This document shows positions 1 to 8,507 of a stretch of 64,000 nt of DNA, piece by piece; within the stretch, counting starts at the first letter, position 1; the number at the start of each line of letters is the position of its first letter. The translations under genes were made by a program, and so were the position numbers. The stretch is from Natronococcus sp. CG52. Lineage in GTDB: Archaea > Halobacteriota > Halobacteria > Halobacteriales > Natrialbaceae. The stretch is from positions 3,224,001 through 3,288,000 of the forward strand of contig NZ_CP099391.1 of the NCBI RefSeq assembly GCF_023913515.1, given 5' to 3'. The notes under the pieces were generated by a model. It searched no databases. It saw nothing but the letters and a program-made list of their open reading frames with translations, and had not been told where the DNA came from.

Positions 1-526
1 CCGACCCGCCGGTTTTGATGTAGTACGAGACGACGGGCGTGCCGTCGCTCTCGTAGGCCGCCGTCCGTTCGACGCTCGAAGCCGACAGGTCGTCGTCGAT
101 CGCCGCCGTCGCCGGGAAGTCCACGTCGTCGAGCGTTTCGGCGTCGTTCGTCGTGGTCGCTTCCAGTTCGTGGCTATCGACGTTCACGTAGTGAATCGCG
201 GTCACTTGGTCGGAGAGTTCGAGGTGGAGACTGTTCAGATAGGATTGAATCTCCTCCTCGTCACCCGATTCAACGACCGGAGTGTTGGACGTACTCGCCG
301 TTCGCCTGTCGTTCTGTTCGTTCCAGTTGTCGAGAGCCGTCGCCTCCTGCCCCGCGAGGGCCTCCTGGTCTTCCAGTGCGTTCTGCTCGACGCTGTCGGT
401 GATCTGTGCGGTTCCGATAACCCCGATCAGACCGACCGACAGCCCGAGGATCAACAGTGCGATCCCGAACTTGACTGCGTACCTGCGCCGAATCGGCGCC
501 GGCACCAGCCGTCGAAGGAACTCCAT
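1..526 (-). CDS. Methyl-accepting taxis transducer (Htr-like), N-terminal part, truncated by window edge
   Basis: This minus-strand frame runs off the left edge. The first 175 or so residues are visible. They start MEFLRRLVPAPIRRRYAVKF and lead into one hydrophobic helix (about residues 20-42), then an acidic extracytoplasmic segment with the 'QEATALDNWNEQN' signature that I associate with haloarchaeal transducers. Such proteins sense a ligand outside the membrane and signal through a C-terminal HAMP and methyl-accepting domain to CheA/CheW; those domains would lie outside the window. The start at 526 is chosen because it opens with the usual basic stretch before the helix and has a TATA-like box about 31 bases upstream. 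A different extracytoplasmic sensor (histidine kinase) with the same N-terminus is possible. Confidence 0.75.
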   Translation of the reverse strand, partial: MEFLRRLVPAPIRRRYAVKFGIALLILGLSVGLIGVIGTAQITDSVEQNALEDQEALAGQEATALDNWNEQNDRRTASTSNTPVVESGDEEEIQSYLNSLHLELSDQVTAIHYVNVDSHELEATTTNDAETLDDVDFPATAAIDDDLSASSVERTAAYESDGTPVVSYYIKTGGS

Positions 527-550
527 TGATAGCACACGGATCTCATCACC

Positions 551-563
551 ACTACATAAATGG
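551..563 (-). promoter_or_regulatory. TATA-like box for the transducer gene
   Basis: Read on the minus strand the sequence is CCATTTATGTAGT, centred about 31 bases before the ATG at 526. This spacing suits an archaeal TATA box and a very short leader. Bases 527-784 hold no other gene that I can support. Confidence 0.4.
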
Positions 564-784
564 TCAGCCTCCATTATTAGTATTGATAATCGGACGGGTA
601 CTTTCGAGCGCAAAAGCCACGTGGACCGTGTCACCACTCACCGCGTCGAATTCGAACGATACGTGCGCAGGAGTTTCCACTCAAACATCCGAGAGAACGA
701 GCGAATACGCGTTTCGAGGTGACTCACTTCCTGACGCTCGCGCTGCAACTGCGAGCGATCGGCGGCGAAAGAGGCGGAGGATTT

Positions 785-2053
785 CTAATCGTCCGTCGTG
801 GAGTCGACCGGTCGGTCCGTCTCGACGAACCGGTCGAGTCCCGAAGCCAGCGCCACCGAGAGGAGCATCCCGACGAGCGCGAAGCCCGCGATCATCACGA
901 AAAACCAGCTCAGCGAGACGTCGAGGACGAACCCGCCGAGTGCGATACTGGCGGCGCCGAAACCGAACTCGCCCAGATAGGTGTAGCCGTAGGAGAGACC
1001 GCGACTGTCCGCCGGCGTGTAGACCGCGACCGCGTTCTGGTAGAACGGCTGGATGGCAAACAGGAAGAAGCCGAAGACCCCGCAGAGAGCGGCGATCGCC
1101 ACCAGCCCCAGTCCGGTAACCGGAACGAACGTGACCGCCAGTACCACGAGCACGGCGAAGATAGCCGCCAGACCGCGAGCGGGCGGCACTCGGTCCGTTA
1201 GCTTGCCGCCGACGTACTGGCCGCCCATCCCGACGACCAGCAGGCCGACGTAGATGTAGAAGGACGGTTCGATTCCCTCGAGCCCCGTCGGGAGTGCCAG
1301 CCCCGCTATCGCGGGCAGTCCGTACAGGATCTCGGGGAGATAGGTGAGCATCCCCCGGTAGTACAGCCCTTCGAAGGTGACGATGACGAAGACGACGGCG
1401 AACGCGCTCGCGAAGAGGGCCTTCGAGTTCCCGACGAGCGTCGAGAGCGACAGCGCTTCGTCCGGGCCCGCGTCGACGTCGTCCTCGACGGCCGCGGTCG
1501 GCTCGAACTCCGCCGAGAGGCCGTAGAGGACGGCGAGAATTCCGGGAACGGCGAGCAGTGCGGCGACGAGTTGCCAGTCGAGGAAGATCAGCATGGTCGC
1601 GGCGGCGAACGGCCCGAGCGCGATGCCGGCGTTGCCGGCGATGCCGTGCCAGGCGAAGACGGTCCCGCGTTCCTCGACGCCGGTGCTGATGAGTGCCAGC
1701 CCCGCGGGATGGTAGATGCTGGCGGCGATCCCCCACAGCAGCAAGCCGAGGGCGACCATGTAGATCGAGGTGCTCATCGCGAGGACGACGAACGCGAGGC
1801 TCATCCCCGCGAGACAGAGCACGATGAGTCGTTTCGTTCCGTACCGATCCGCCAGGATGCCGCCCGGCAGGGCGCCGATCCCGAACGGTGCGTAGCCGAG
1901 CGCGACGACGAGTCCCATCAGGGCGACGGCGACGTCGAACTCGGCGAGCCAGACGACCAGAAAGATCGGAATCGCCGTCTCGAACCAGTGAACCAGCGCG
2001 TGGCCGGCCATCGTAAAGCCGGCGATCGAACGATCGTTTGCGTTCAGTGCCAT
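785..2053 (-). CDS. MFS transporter
   Basis: A 422-residue protein with about twelve membrane helices, typical of the major facilitator superfamily. The family's motif A between helices 2 and 3 is intact at residues 63-75 (GGILADRYGTKR). The substrate cannot be told from the sequence; the family moves sugars, drugs or organic acids by proton symport or antiport. A longer reading frame begins 57 bases upstream, but the start at 2053 (MALNANDRS) is preferred because the extra residues are basic and unlike a transporter N-terminus. It stands alone: the upstream gene (2139-3395) is on the same strand, 85 bases away, and has no obvious functional link. Confidence 0.88.
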   Translation of the reverse strand: MALNANDRSIAGFTMAGHALVHWFETAIPIFLVVWLAEFDVAVALMGLVVALGYAPFGIGALPGGILADRYGTKRLIVLCLAGMSLAFVVLAMSTSIYMVALGLLLWGIAASIYHPAGLALISTGVEERGTVFAWHGIAGNAGIALGPFAAATMLIFLDWQLVAALLAVPGILAVLYGLSAEFEPTAAVEDDVDAGPDEALSLSTLVGNSKALFASAFAVVFVIVTFEGLYYRGMLTYLPEILYGLPAIAGLALPTGLEGIEPSFYIYVGLLVVGMGGQYVGGKLTDRVPPARGLAAIFAVLVVLAVTFVPVTGLGLVAIAALCGVFGFFLFAIQPFYQNAVAVYTPADSRGLSYGYTYLGEFGFGAASIALGGFVLDVSLSWFFVMIAGFALVGMLLSVALASGLDRFVETDRPVDSTTDD

Positions 2054-2138
2054 CGAGTCAGTATCCGAACGGCGACGCGCCGAGTATTTAGCCGCTTGGA
2101 TCCGCGACAACGATCCTCAGCCCGGCGGTTGGAGCCTG

Positions 2139-3395
2139 CTAAAACAGGTAGTCCCGCTCGAGATCCTGCGGGAGAATCACGTCGATTTCGCCGGCGGACT
2201 CGTACTCGTAGAGCAACTCGATCGTGGTTTCGAAGTCCTCGAGCAACTCGTCCTCGAGCCGGTGGTAGAAAAACGAGGTGATGCCGCGCATCTCGGCGGT
2301 TCGCTCGAGTTCGGTCGCCATCCGTTCGGCGCTCGGATCGCCGATGCGGGAGTTCAGGACGTGATTAACGTTGTATCCCTGGGCCGGGTGGCCGCCGCCG
2401 AAGCCGAGGTCGTGGTACTCGTCGATCAGTTCGAGCGTCGTCGCGTCGTAGGAGCCGTGGGGGTAGGCGAAGTAGCGAGCGCCCTCGTCGAACCCTTCGC
2501 TCTCGAGCCACTCCTTGCCCCGGCGGATCTCTTCTTCCTGCTCGGCCGGTTCGAGCTCCGCGAGTTCAGGGTGGTTGTAACAGTGGTTGCTGATGACCCA
2601 GCCGGCGTCGTGGAGTTCGTGCGCCTGGTCGACCGTGATCCGGGGGAAACCGCCGGGATCCGTCACGCCGGAGGTCTCGGCTTCGATCCGACCCGGGTTG
2701 ACGAACGTCACCGCCGGATAGCCGTACTCCTCGAGAATCGGGAGCGCTTTCGTGTAATCGGTGACGTGGTTGTCGTCGAACTGGATCATCACCTTCCCCG
2801 TATCGGGCCGGGGAACGAAGTGGAGGTCGTCGAACCAGACGGTCGGTTCCCGACCCTCGTCCGTCCACATGTGCAGTTGCACTTTGCTGACGGTCGTGGG
2901 ATCGAACGCGTCGTCGCCGCCGTCGACGCCGAAGTTGTACCGCATGAGCGGCAACTCCCCTCTCGATCCGCGGCGGTAGTCGATCCGGTTCCCGTCGGCG
3001 TCGAACAGGCGGAGCCACGGGAAGACGAACTCCGAACTCGCCATCGCGACGCCCGGAACGACGTCCGTGAGATCGAACGGCGACTCGTACTCGAGCGAGA
3101 GCCGCGTCGATCCCGACGCCGCAGGGATCCCGATTCGTGCGCTCTGGGAGCCGACGAGGACGCGGTCGGTCTCGGCGTTCATCGATCCGCCGTCGATCGA
3201 CCAGCGAGAGAGGTCCTCGAAGTCGTCCGCCGCGTCGGGGACCAGCGGCTCCCGTGGTTCCGTGGAGTCAGAGTTCGTCTCGTCGTCGCTCGAGCCGTTT
3301 CGATTCGAGGTGGTGTCGGACTCGAGGGTTTCCGATCCGGCACACCCGGCGAGACAGACCGCCGACGCGGCCGCGAGGTACGCGCGTCGTTTCAT
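2139..3395 (-). CDS. Polysaccharide deacetylase family lipoprotein (NodB domain)
   Basis: A 418-residue secreted lipoprotein. The lipobox LAGC puts the lipidated Cys at residue 18, followed by a Ser/Asp/Glu-rich spacer to about residue 50. Residues 55-195 look like a beta-sandwich, possibly carbohydrate-binding. A NodB-type domain follows, from about residue 200: FDDN (206-209) gives the catalytic and metal-binding aspartates, SNHCYNHP (269-276) gives the two metal histidines, and FAYPHGSYD (309-317) is the arginine/tyrosine-type active-site motif. The family removes N- or O-acetyl groups from cell-surface polysaccharide; in a haloarchaeon the substrate would be exopolysaccharide or glycan rather than peptidoglycan. 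The specific substrate is not visible. Confidence 0.88.
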   Translation of the reverse strand: MKRRAYLAAASAVCLAGCAGSETLESDTTSNRNGSSDDETNSDSTEPREPLVPDAADDFEDLSRWSIDGGSMNAETDRVLVGSQSARIGIPAASGSTRLSLEYESPFDLTDVVPGVAMASSEFVFPWLRLFDADGNRIDYRRGSRGELPLMRYNFGVDGGDDAFDPTTVSKVQLHMWTDEGREPTVWFDDLHFVPRPDTGKVMIQFDDNHVTDYTKALPILEEYGYPAVTFVNPGRIEAETSGVTDPGGFPRITVDQAHELHDAGWVISNHCYNHPELAELEPAEQEEEIRRGKEWLESEGFDEGARYFAYPHGSYDATTLELIDEYHDLGFGGGHPAQGYNVNHVLNSRIGDPSAERMATELERTAEMRGITSFFYHRLEDELLEDFETTIELLYEYESAGEIDVILPQDLERDYLF

Positions 3396-3525
3396 GTACG
3401 AGGAACGGTCTGTCAGTCTCGGCTATTGTTATGGCCGCGTTTCTCCCGACGGCAGCGAATAAGGGGGTGGAAAACGATCGAGAGAACGGTTTCGCTCGCG
3501 TCAACAGTCGGTGATTAGACGGCGA

Positions 3526-4122
3526 TCACTCCTCGTCGTCCGCGGTCTCGTCGACGCCGACGGCCTGCGAGACGTCGACGTCATCGGGCTCCCTCCGACC
3601 GCCGACGACCAGGTTTCCGTCCTCGGTTTCGACGTAGACGTCGTCGGCGAAGCCGCCCTCGGCGTACGGATGTTCGGGCTCGTCGAGTTTTTCCGGCGTC
3701 GACGGCGCCTCGGGGATTCCTTCCGGCGGTTCGAACTGCCCGAGCGGGTCGTCGATGGCGATGTCCCAGCGCTCGAAAAAGTCGCGGTGGCGGTCGTAGT
3801 GGTCGTCGAGTTCGTCCGTCGGGAACTCCATCATCTCGGTCCAGCCGTGGTTGTAGAAGTCGAAGTTGGCCTGAACGTGCGTGATCTCGCGCGCTTGTGC
3901 CTCCGAGTACCCTTCCTGGAGCGCGCGCAGGTAGGCGTCCATCGTCGCGTCGAAGAAGGCGTCGAGCCGTTCCGTTCGGTCTTCAGCGTGGGCCGGGTCG
4001 GCCTTCTTCGTGAATATTTTCGTGTGAAGTCTGACGAGGCCGGACTTGGCAACCGAGCGGACGACCGGCGTCTCGAGCGCCTTGCGAGAGGCGAAGTGAC
4101 GCGCGTTCTGACGGATCTTCAT
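3526..4122 (-). CDS. Conserved haloarchaeal protein (DUF6149-like)
   Basis: A 198-residue soluble protein. It opens with a basic stretch, MKIRQNARHFASRKALETP, and continues with a helical region containing 'QANFDFYNHGWTEMMEFP' and a Pro/Glu-rich acidic tail. I recognise the pattern as a haloarchaea-restricted family, probably the one named DUF6149; no function is known to me. An in-frame ATG lies 27 bases upstream at 4149, but the start at 4122 gives the conserved beginning. The downstream neighbour is the lipoprotein deacetylase on the same strand, 130 bases away, with no evident link. Confidence 0.8.
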   Translation of the reverse strand: MKIRQNARHFASRKALETPVVRSVAKSGLVRLHTKIFTKKADPAHAEDRTERLDAFFDATMDAYLRALQEGYSEAQAREITHVQANFDFYNHGWTEMMEFPTDELDDHYDRHRDFFERWDIAIDDPLGQFEPPEGIPEAPSTPEKLDEPEHPYAEGGFADDVYVETEDGNLVVGGRREPDDVDVSQAVGVDETADDEE

Positions 4123-4311
4123 GTCCGGATGTAGGGAAGCGATCCCCAAGAGCAGTTCGGAGGGGGCGAAGGTGGCTGCAACACCACGGTGCTCGAGCGT
4201 TTACGGCCGTTCTCGGTCGCGAGCGCCGGACGAATCCGAACGGTTACAGCCGATAGCGTACAACGGGCGGGACAGTTCGGTTCGGCACAGAAAATAAACG
4301 AGATAGCAATC

Positions 4312-4322
4312 CACTTTAACCC
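4312..4322 (+). promoter_or_regulatory. TATA-like box for the FAD oxidoreductase gene
   Basis: The sequence CACTTTAACCC is centred about 26 bases before the ATG at 4343. There is no Shine-Dalgarno motif in between, so a leaderless transcript is expected. Confidence 0.5.
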
Positions 4323-4342
4323 TCATTACGAACGGTCACGAT

Positions 4343-5581
4343 ATGACCGAGTACGTCATCATCGGTGACGGGATCTCGGGCAGTTCGGCTGCCGAGACCC
4401 TCCGGGAGGAAGACCCGGAGTCTTCGATTACCGTCATCACCGATGAGGGGGAGCCACTGTATAATCGCATTCTGATCAAAGAGCACGCGAAAGGGAAGCT
4501 CCCGGAGGCCCCGATTTCGATCCACGACGAGGGCTGGTACGAGGAACGCGACATCGACCTCTCGCTTAACACTCACGTTACTGGCCTCGACACCGACGCG
4601 AAGACGGTGCACACCCACGAGAGCGAGGACATCTCCTACGACAAACTGCTGATCGCGACCGGCGGGACGCCTACGCAACTGCCCGTCGACAACAGTGACG
4701 CCGACGGAATCCACCACTTCTGGACGTTCCAGGACGCTCGCAGGATCCGCGAGAGCGCGGAGGACGCCGACGAGGGAGTGATCGTCGGCGCCGGACTCCT
4801 CGGAATCGACTTCGCCGCCGTCTGTGGTGCACAGGGCGTCGAAGGGAAGTATCTCATGCGCGGCGACCGCTGGTGGCGCTACGCGCTCTCGGACGAGGGT
4901 GCAGAGATCATGCACGAGGGGATGCGCGAGAAGGGCGTCGAGCCGGTTTTCGACAGCGGTGTCGACCACTTCGAGACCGACGACGACGGTTGCGTCAACG
5001 CCGCCGTCGATCCGAACGGTGACCGTTACGAGTGTGACTTCGCCGGCGTCGCTATCGGCCTGACGTTCAACACCGAGTACCTCGGGAACGTCGGACTCGA
5101 GCAGAACAACGGCATCGTCGTCGACGAGTACATGCAGACGAACCTCGAGGACGTCTACGCCGCCGGGGACATCACTCGCTTCTACGACGTCTTGCTCGGC
5201 GAACAGGCCCAGAACGGCTCGTGGGGCTCCGCGAAGGAACAGGGCCGGGTCGCCGGCATCAACATGGCCGCAGACGACGAGGCCGAAGGGTTCGAGTGGG
5301 TCTCCTCGTACTCTATCACGCACTTCGACTTCCCCTTCCTCTCCTTTGGCCACCCGACCCTCGGCGACGAGTACGCCGAGCGAAAGTACAGCGACACCGA
5401 GTGGCGCCGCGTCGCCTTCAAGGACGGCAAGATCGTTGGCGGCGTTCTCATCGGCGACCTCTCGCCACAGAGCAAGTTCAAACAGCTGATGCGCGAACAG
5501 CGCGTCGTCTCCGATCAGGCGGAGGTGTTGCTCGAGCAGACCGTCGATCTCGACAACCTCGCGCCGCCACAGGAGCAGTAG
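4343..5581 (+). CDS. FAD/NAD(P)-dependent oxidoreductase (NirB/rubredoxin-reductase-like fold)
   Basis: A 412-residue two-dinucleotide-binding-domain flavoprotein. Residues 8-13 (GDGISG) form the FAD Rossmann motif, 149-154 (GAGLLG) the NAD(P) motif, and 273-276 (AAGD) with the following residues the second FAD-binding motif typical of this family. The C-terminal 100 residues match the extra domain seen in nitrite-reductase-like and ferredoxin-reductase-like proteins. It probably passes electrons between NAD(P)H and an unidentified partner. No redox-active CxxC pair sits next to the FAD, so it is not a thioredoxin- or lipoamide-reductase type. The start is fixed by the FAD motif and by the TATA-like box 26 bases upstream. 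Confidence 0.85.
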   Translation: MTEYVIIGDGISGSSAAETLREEDPESSITVITDEGEPLYNRILIKEHAKGKLPEAPISIHDEGWYEERDIDLSLNTHVTGLDTDAKTVHTHESEDISYDKLLIATGGTPTQLPVDNSDADGIHHFWTFQDARRIRESAEDADEGVIVGAGLLGIDFAAVCGAQGVEGKYLMRGDRWWRYALSDEGAEIMHEGMREKGVEPVFDSGVDHFETDDDGCVNAAVDPNGDRYECDFAGVAIGLTFNTEYLGNVGLEQNNGIVVDEYMQTNLEDVYAAGDITRFYDVLLGEQAQNGSWGSAKEQGRVAGINMAADDEAEGFEWVSSYSITHFDFPFLSFGHPTLGDEYAERKYSDTEWRRVAFKDGKIVGGVLIGDLSPQSKFKQLMREQRVVSDQAEVLLEQTVDLDNLAPPQEQ

Positions 5582-5704
5582 CGCGAACCCGACGATTCAC
5601 TCGTTTTCCGGCTGGTTTCGAGGGGAACCACCGTACCCGATCAGTCGATCCGCGTCGACGGTTCGACAGAAAACGTAACTCGCCGGAGGGCGTTTGGTAC
5701 TGTC

Positions 5705-5996
5705 ATGAACGCCAACGAGTGGCACTACCGGTCGATCCCTCACGCTCAGGCGGTCGGTCGCTGCGGCGGCAACCGTCCGGCACGTCGGCCAGTTCGACGA
5801 GGAGACGCTGGTCGCGTTCTACCGGGCGCTCGAGGGCGCTCGTTCGCCGGTTGCGACTGAAACCGACCTCGAGCCGGAGCGATCGTCGCCGCCACCGACT
5901 ACTACCGGGCGAGGCGACGTAACCGCCACGAGCGGCGATTCTTCCGTCGTTGGACGTATCGAAGCCGTTTTCCCCCGCGCGCGTTTTCGATACCGT
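5705..5996 (+). pseudogene. Possible frameshifted remnant of a small gene
   Basis: From ATG 5705 a frame reads MNANEWHYRSIPHAQAVG, then continues in a different frame (from about 5763) as a protein-like acidic stretch including ATVRHVGQFDEETLVAFYR and ending near 5880. Neither piece alone is convincing; joined by a one-base shift around 5755-5765 they would make a plausible 60-70 residue protein. The second frame then runs without a stop into the next gene at 5997. I do not recognise the family. The rest of the 415-base interval between genes shows nothing else. Confidence 0.25.
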
Positions 5997-6407
5997 ATGA
6001 ACGGCGGTAGCGACATGACCCTGGCGTTCGAGCTCGAAGCACTGAAAGAGCTCGCCTCGCCCGAGAGCGTCTTCGAGGACGCCAGAGGGTGGAGCGAGTA
6101 CATCGGCGTCGTCTCCGAGAAACCGACCTACGTCGTCACGAACTACACGCGAAAGAACCGCATCCGGCAGGACTTCTTCTCCGGCCCCCGCGGGAAACGC
6201 GAGAGTCTCGAGGCCGTCAAGGACCAGTTCGACACCGATCGGCACGTCCTGATCGGCGCCAGCGACGAGGACGAGCAGCTGGCCGAGGACGTCGACTGGG
6301 AGTACCTCCCCGTCGAGGACGCCGCCGACGCGGCCGACTGGATCCTTGCGACGAACGTCGAGGACGAGGAGGACGACGCCGAACCGGTCCGAGACGACTG
6401 GCCCTGA
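5997..6407 (+). CDS. Conserved haloarchaeal protein, paralogue of the gene at 40865-41617 (DUF7124-like)
   Basis: A 136-residue acidic protein. Its core aligns along its whole length with the C-terminal half of the protein at 40865-41617: MTLAFELEALKELASPESVF here against MTVAFTFRAVQRLATPAAVF there, then shared W-S/A-x-[YW]-I-G-[IV]-V, D-F-F-[ST]-G and D-W-E-[YF]-[LI]-P motifs. Because the longer paralogue sits in a molybdenum-enzyme operon, a related role is possible but unproven. An alternative start at the internal Met (residue 6) would also fit. The family is probably the one named DUF7124; no biochemical function is known to me. Confidence 0.8.
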   Translation: MNGGSDMTLAFELEALKELASPESVFEDARGWSEYIGVVSEKPTYVVTNYTRKNRIRQDFFSGPRGKRESLEAVKDQFDTDRHVLIGASDEDEQLAEDVDWEYLPVEDAADAADWILATNVEDEEDDAEPVRDDWP

Positions 6408-6439
6408 GACCGGCTCCGGAGCCGGATCGATTCTGCGGC

Positions 6440-7105
6440 TCAATTCTTTCCGATTTCCTCGCGTCGTCGGAGCGTCTGCGCCGTCGGGAGCGTCCACCCG
6501 TACGCAACCGCGGCCATCCGCGCCAGAACGGTCGCCGCGGCGCACGCGATCGCGGCGGTACTCCCGGCGACGCCGCCGAGCGTCGTTCCCAGGTAAACGG
6601 TGCCGCCGAGCACCGCACAGCTGGCGTAGAAGTCATCGAACAGGATGAACGGCGACCGGTCCAGAAGAACATCCGCGATCGCGCCGCCGCCGACCGCGTT
6701 GATCGTCGCGACGGCGACGACGCCGAACCCCGAAACGCCGGCGTCGACGGCCACGATCGCGCCGGCCGTGGTGAACGCGGCGAGTCCGACCCCGTCGGCG
6801 AACAGCGTAATCGGGTGATCGTCGGGGGCCTCGAGAACGAGGTGCAGTCCGATCGCCAGGGTAACGCCGACCGTTCCGAGAGCGATCTCGCTCGTCGACT
6901 GGAGCGCCAGCGGGATGCGTCCCACGAGGACGTCCCGCGTCGCACCCCCGGCGAACGCCGTGGCGAGTCCGACGACGGTGACGCCGAACAGGTCGAACTT
7001 CTCGCGTATCGCCTTGGTCGACCCGACCAGGGCGAACGCGATCAGGCCGATCGCGTTCATCACGACGAACGGGTCGAACGCTTCCGCGACGAACTCCTGA
7101 CTCAT
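6440..7105 (-). CDS. Trimeric intracellular cation (TRIC) channel family membrane protein
   Basis: A 221-residue protein with seven predicted membrane helices made of two related three-helix repeats. Each repeat holds the glycine-rich family motif: AGGATRDVLVGR in the first and VGGGAIADVLLDR in the second. The second has lost the Arg-Asp pair (Ala-Asp instead), which also occurs in some family members. Prokaryotic TRIC (formerly UPF0126/YadS) proteins form trimeric potassium/sodium channels. Converges with the DUF7124-like gene, 32 bases apart, and diverges from the gene at 7223. Confidence 0.88.
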   Translation of the reverse strand: MSQEFVAEAFDPFVVMNAIGLIAFALVGSTKAIREKFDLFGVTVVGLATAFAGGATRDVLVGRIPLALQSTSEIALGTVGVTLAIGLHLVLEAPDDHPITLFADGVGLAAFTTAGAIVAVDAGVSGFGVVAVATINAVGGGAIADVLLDRSPFILFDDFYASCAVLGGTVYLGTTLGGVAGSTAAIACAAATVLARMAAVAYGWTLPTAQTLRRREEIGKN

Positions 7106-7222
7106 TATCTCGGAACACGCGGGACCGGCTCTTGAGGGCTGCGTCTCGGCTCGATTCCACGGCGGCCGAACCCGCGCTCTCGAGTCGTCGACCTTTTACT
7201 GTCGCCGAGCGAACTACGTCCA

Positions 7223-7759
7223 ATGGCAGAGCCCCGCGTACCGGGTTCCGGCGGCGACGATCGGCTCGAGCTCCCCTGTGGGGAAACGCTCGACCCCCAC
7301 GAGATCGACCTCGGGATGCGCGAGTACACCTGTTCTTGCGGCGAGTCCCACGCCGTCGTCACCGACGTCCACCCGCCCTCTCGGTTCTTCCCCGAGTCGT
7401 TCGTGGTCGTCCTCCAGGAACTGGTCGAGACCGACGACGAGTTCGACGAGTTCGGGACGCCGCACTTACTCGGCGTCGTCATGGAGGAGTTTCCGGAAGC
7501 CGTCGTCACCCACGACGCCAGCGACGACGGCGCCGTCGGCTACTCGATGCTGTGGGTGACGGACTTCGACTCTCGACGGCTCCACGAGATCGTCGTCGAA
7601 CTCGTCGTCGAACTGATGGAGCACGCGATCAGCCACGCCGAGGACGACACCGCGATCTCGGAATTCGAATCGCAGATGCTCGAGTTCGACGTCGGCGAGT
7701 TCGTCGAGCAGTACCGCCGGCAGCGGGAGTTCGAGAGCGAGCACGACCGGGCGCTCTAG
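7223..7759 (+). CDS. Conserved haloarchaeal protein (DUF5815-like) with N-terminal zinc-type cysteines
   Basis: A 178-residue acidic protein. Cys19, Cys37 and Cys39 (LPCG ... TCSCG) make a small possible metal site near the start, followed by an alpha/beta region with PHLLGVVMEEFPEAVV. I recognise the N-terminal pattern as a family conserved across haloarchaea, probably DUF5815; function unknown. It lies 117 bases downstream of the divergently transcribed TRIC channel gene. The start is the only ATG before the conserved PRVPGSG motif. Confidence 0.82.
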   Translation: MAEPRVPGSGGDDRLELPCGETLDPHEIDLGMREYTCSCGESHAVVTDVHPPSRFFPESFVVVLQELVETDDEFDEFGTPHLLGVVMEEFPEAVVTHDASDDGAVGYSMLWVTDFDSRRLHEIVVELVVELMEHAISHAEDDTAISEFESQMLEFDVGEFVEQYRRQREFESEHDRAL

Positions 7760-7840
7760 ACGCAGTTTTCGATCGATTCAGTGCCGTCAGGACGCGCCGA
7801 CCGGTGCCCGAGTTAAGTCGATCGGCGGCGTCGAATACCT

Positions 7841-8353
7841 ATGTCTAGCGCGGATCGTCCCGGCGACGAGCCGGTTCAACACTCGTGGCCCGAACTGACG
7901 TGTTACGGCTGCGGACCGGCGAACGACGAGGGACTCCAGTTGCAGAGCTACCGCTCCGAGGACAAAGAGGCGCTCGTGACGACGGTCGAGCCCGAGGAAC
8001 TGTTCACCTCCGGCGCGCCGAACGTCATGTACGGCGGTCACATCGCCTCTCTCGTCGATTGCCACTCCATCTGGACCTCGATCACGTTCGCCTACGACGC
8101 CGAGGACCGGCCGCTGGGGAGTTCGCCGCGAATCGCGTACGTAACTGCAGAGCTCTCGGTCGAGTATCTGAAACCGACCCCGCTCGATCGGCCGGTACAC
8201 CTCACCGCGCGGATCGACGGCGAGATCGGGCGAAAGACGGTCGTCCGGAGCGAACTCGGCCCCGAAGGCGAAACGACCGCGAGAGGAACGGTACGAGCCG
8301 TCAGAGTCCGCCCGCCGGATCTCGAGGGGCACCATCAGGCGGATCGAACCTGA
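7841..8353 (+). CDS. PaaI/hotdog-fold thioesterase family protein
   Basis: A 170-residue single hotdog-domain protein. Residues 64-74 (GGHIASLVDCH) match the PaaI-type active-site segment, where the Gly-Gly-His/Asp cluster polarises the thioester. An N-terminal pair Cys21-x2-Cys24 (CYGCG) is typical of the subgroup that includes YbdB/FcoT-like halophile members. Probable substrate: an acyl- or aryl-CoA; the exact one is not visible. A TATA-like GTTAAGT at 7812-7818 lies 26 bases before the ATG, so the transcript is probably leaderless. Confidence 0.85.
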   Translation: MSSADRPGDEPVQHSWPELTCYGCGPANDEGLQLQSYRSEDKEALVTTVEPEELFTSGAPNVMYGGHIASLVDCHSIWTSITFAYDAEDRPLGSSPRIAYVTAELSVEYLKPTPLDRPVHLTARIDGEIGRKTVVRSELGPEGETTARGTVRAVRVRPPDLEGHHQADRT

Positions 8354-8507
8354 CTCTCTACCGTATTCGGTACCGCTCGTCTCGGAGGAGGAACGAACTG
8401 TCGCTCGTCGCGTTGGATCGTCATCTCACACGGACGACGTTGCGCTCATTGGGGTCAAGTAGCACCCCGCGGCAATTCTGAAGTATTTCGCCCGTATTGG
8501 CGAACCA

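Noticed and set aside
5709-6407. Extension of the DUF7124-like gene upstream in the same frame
   Set aside because: The frame is open, but there is no ATG/GTG/TTG start and the upstream residues are not related to the acidic N-terminal part of its paralogue.
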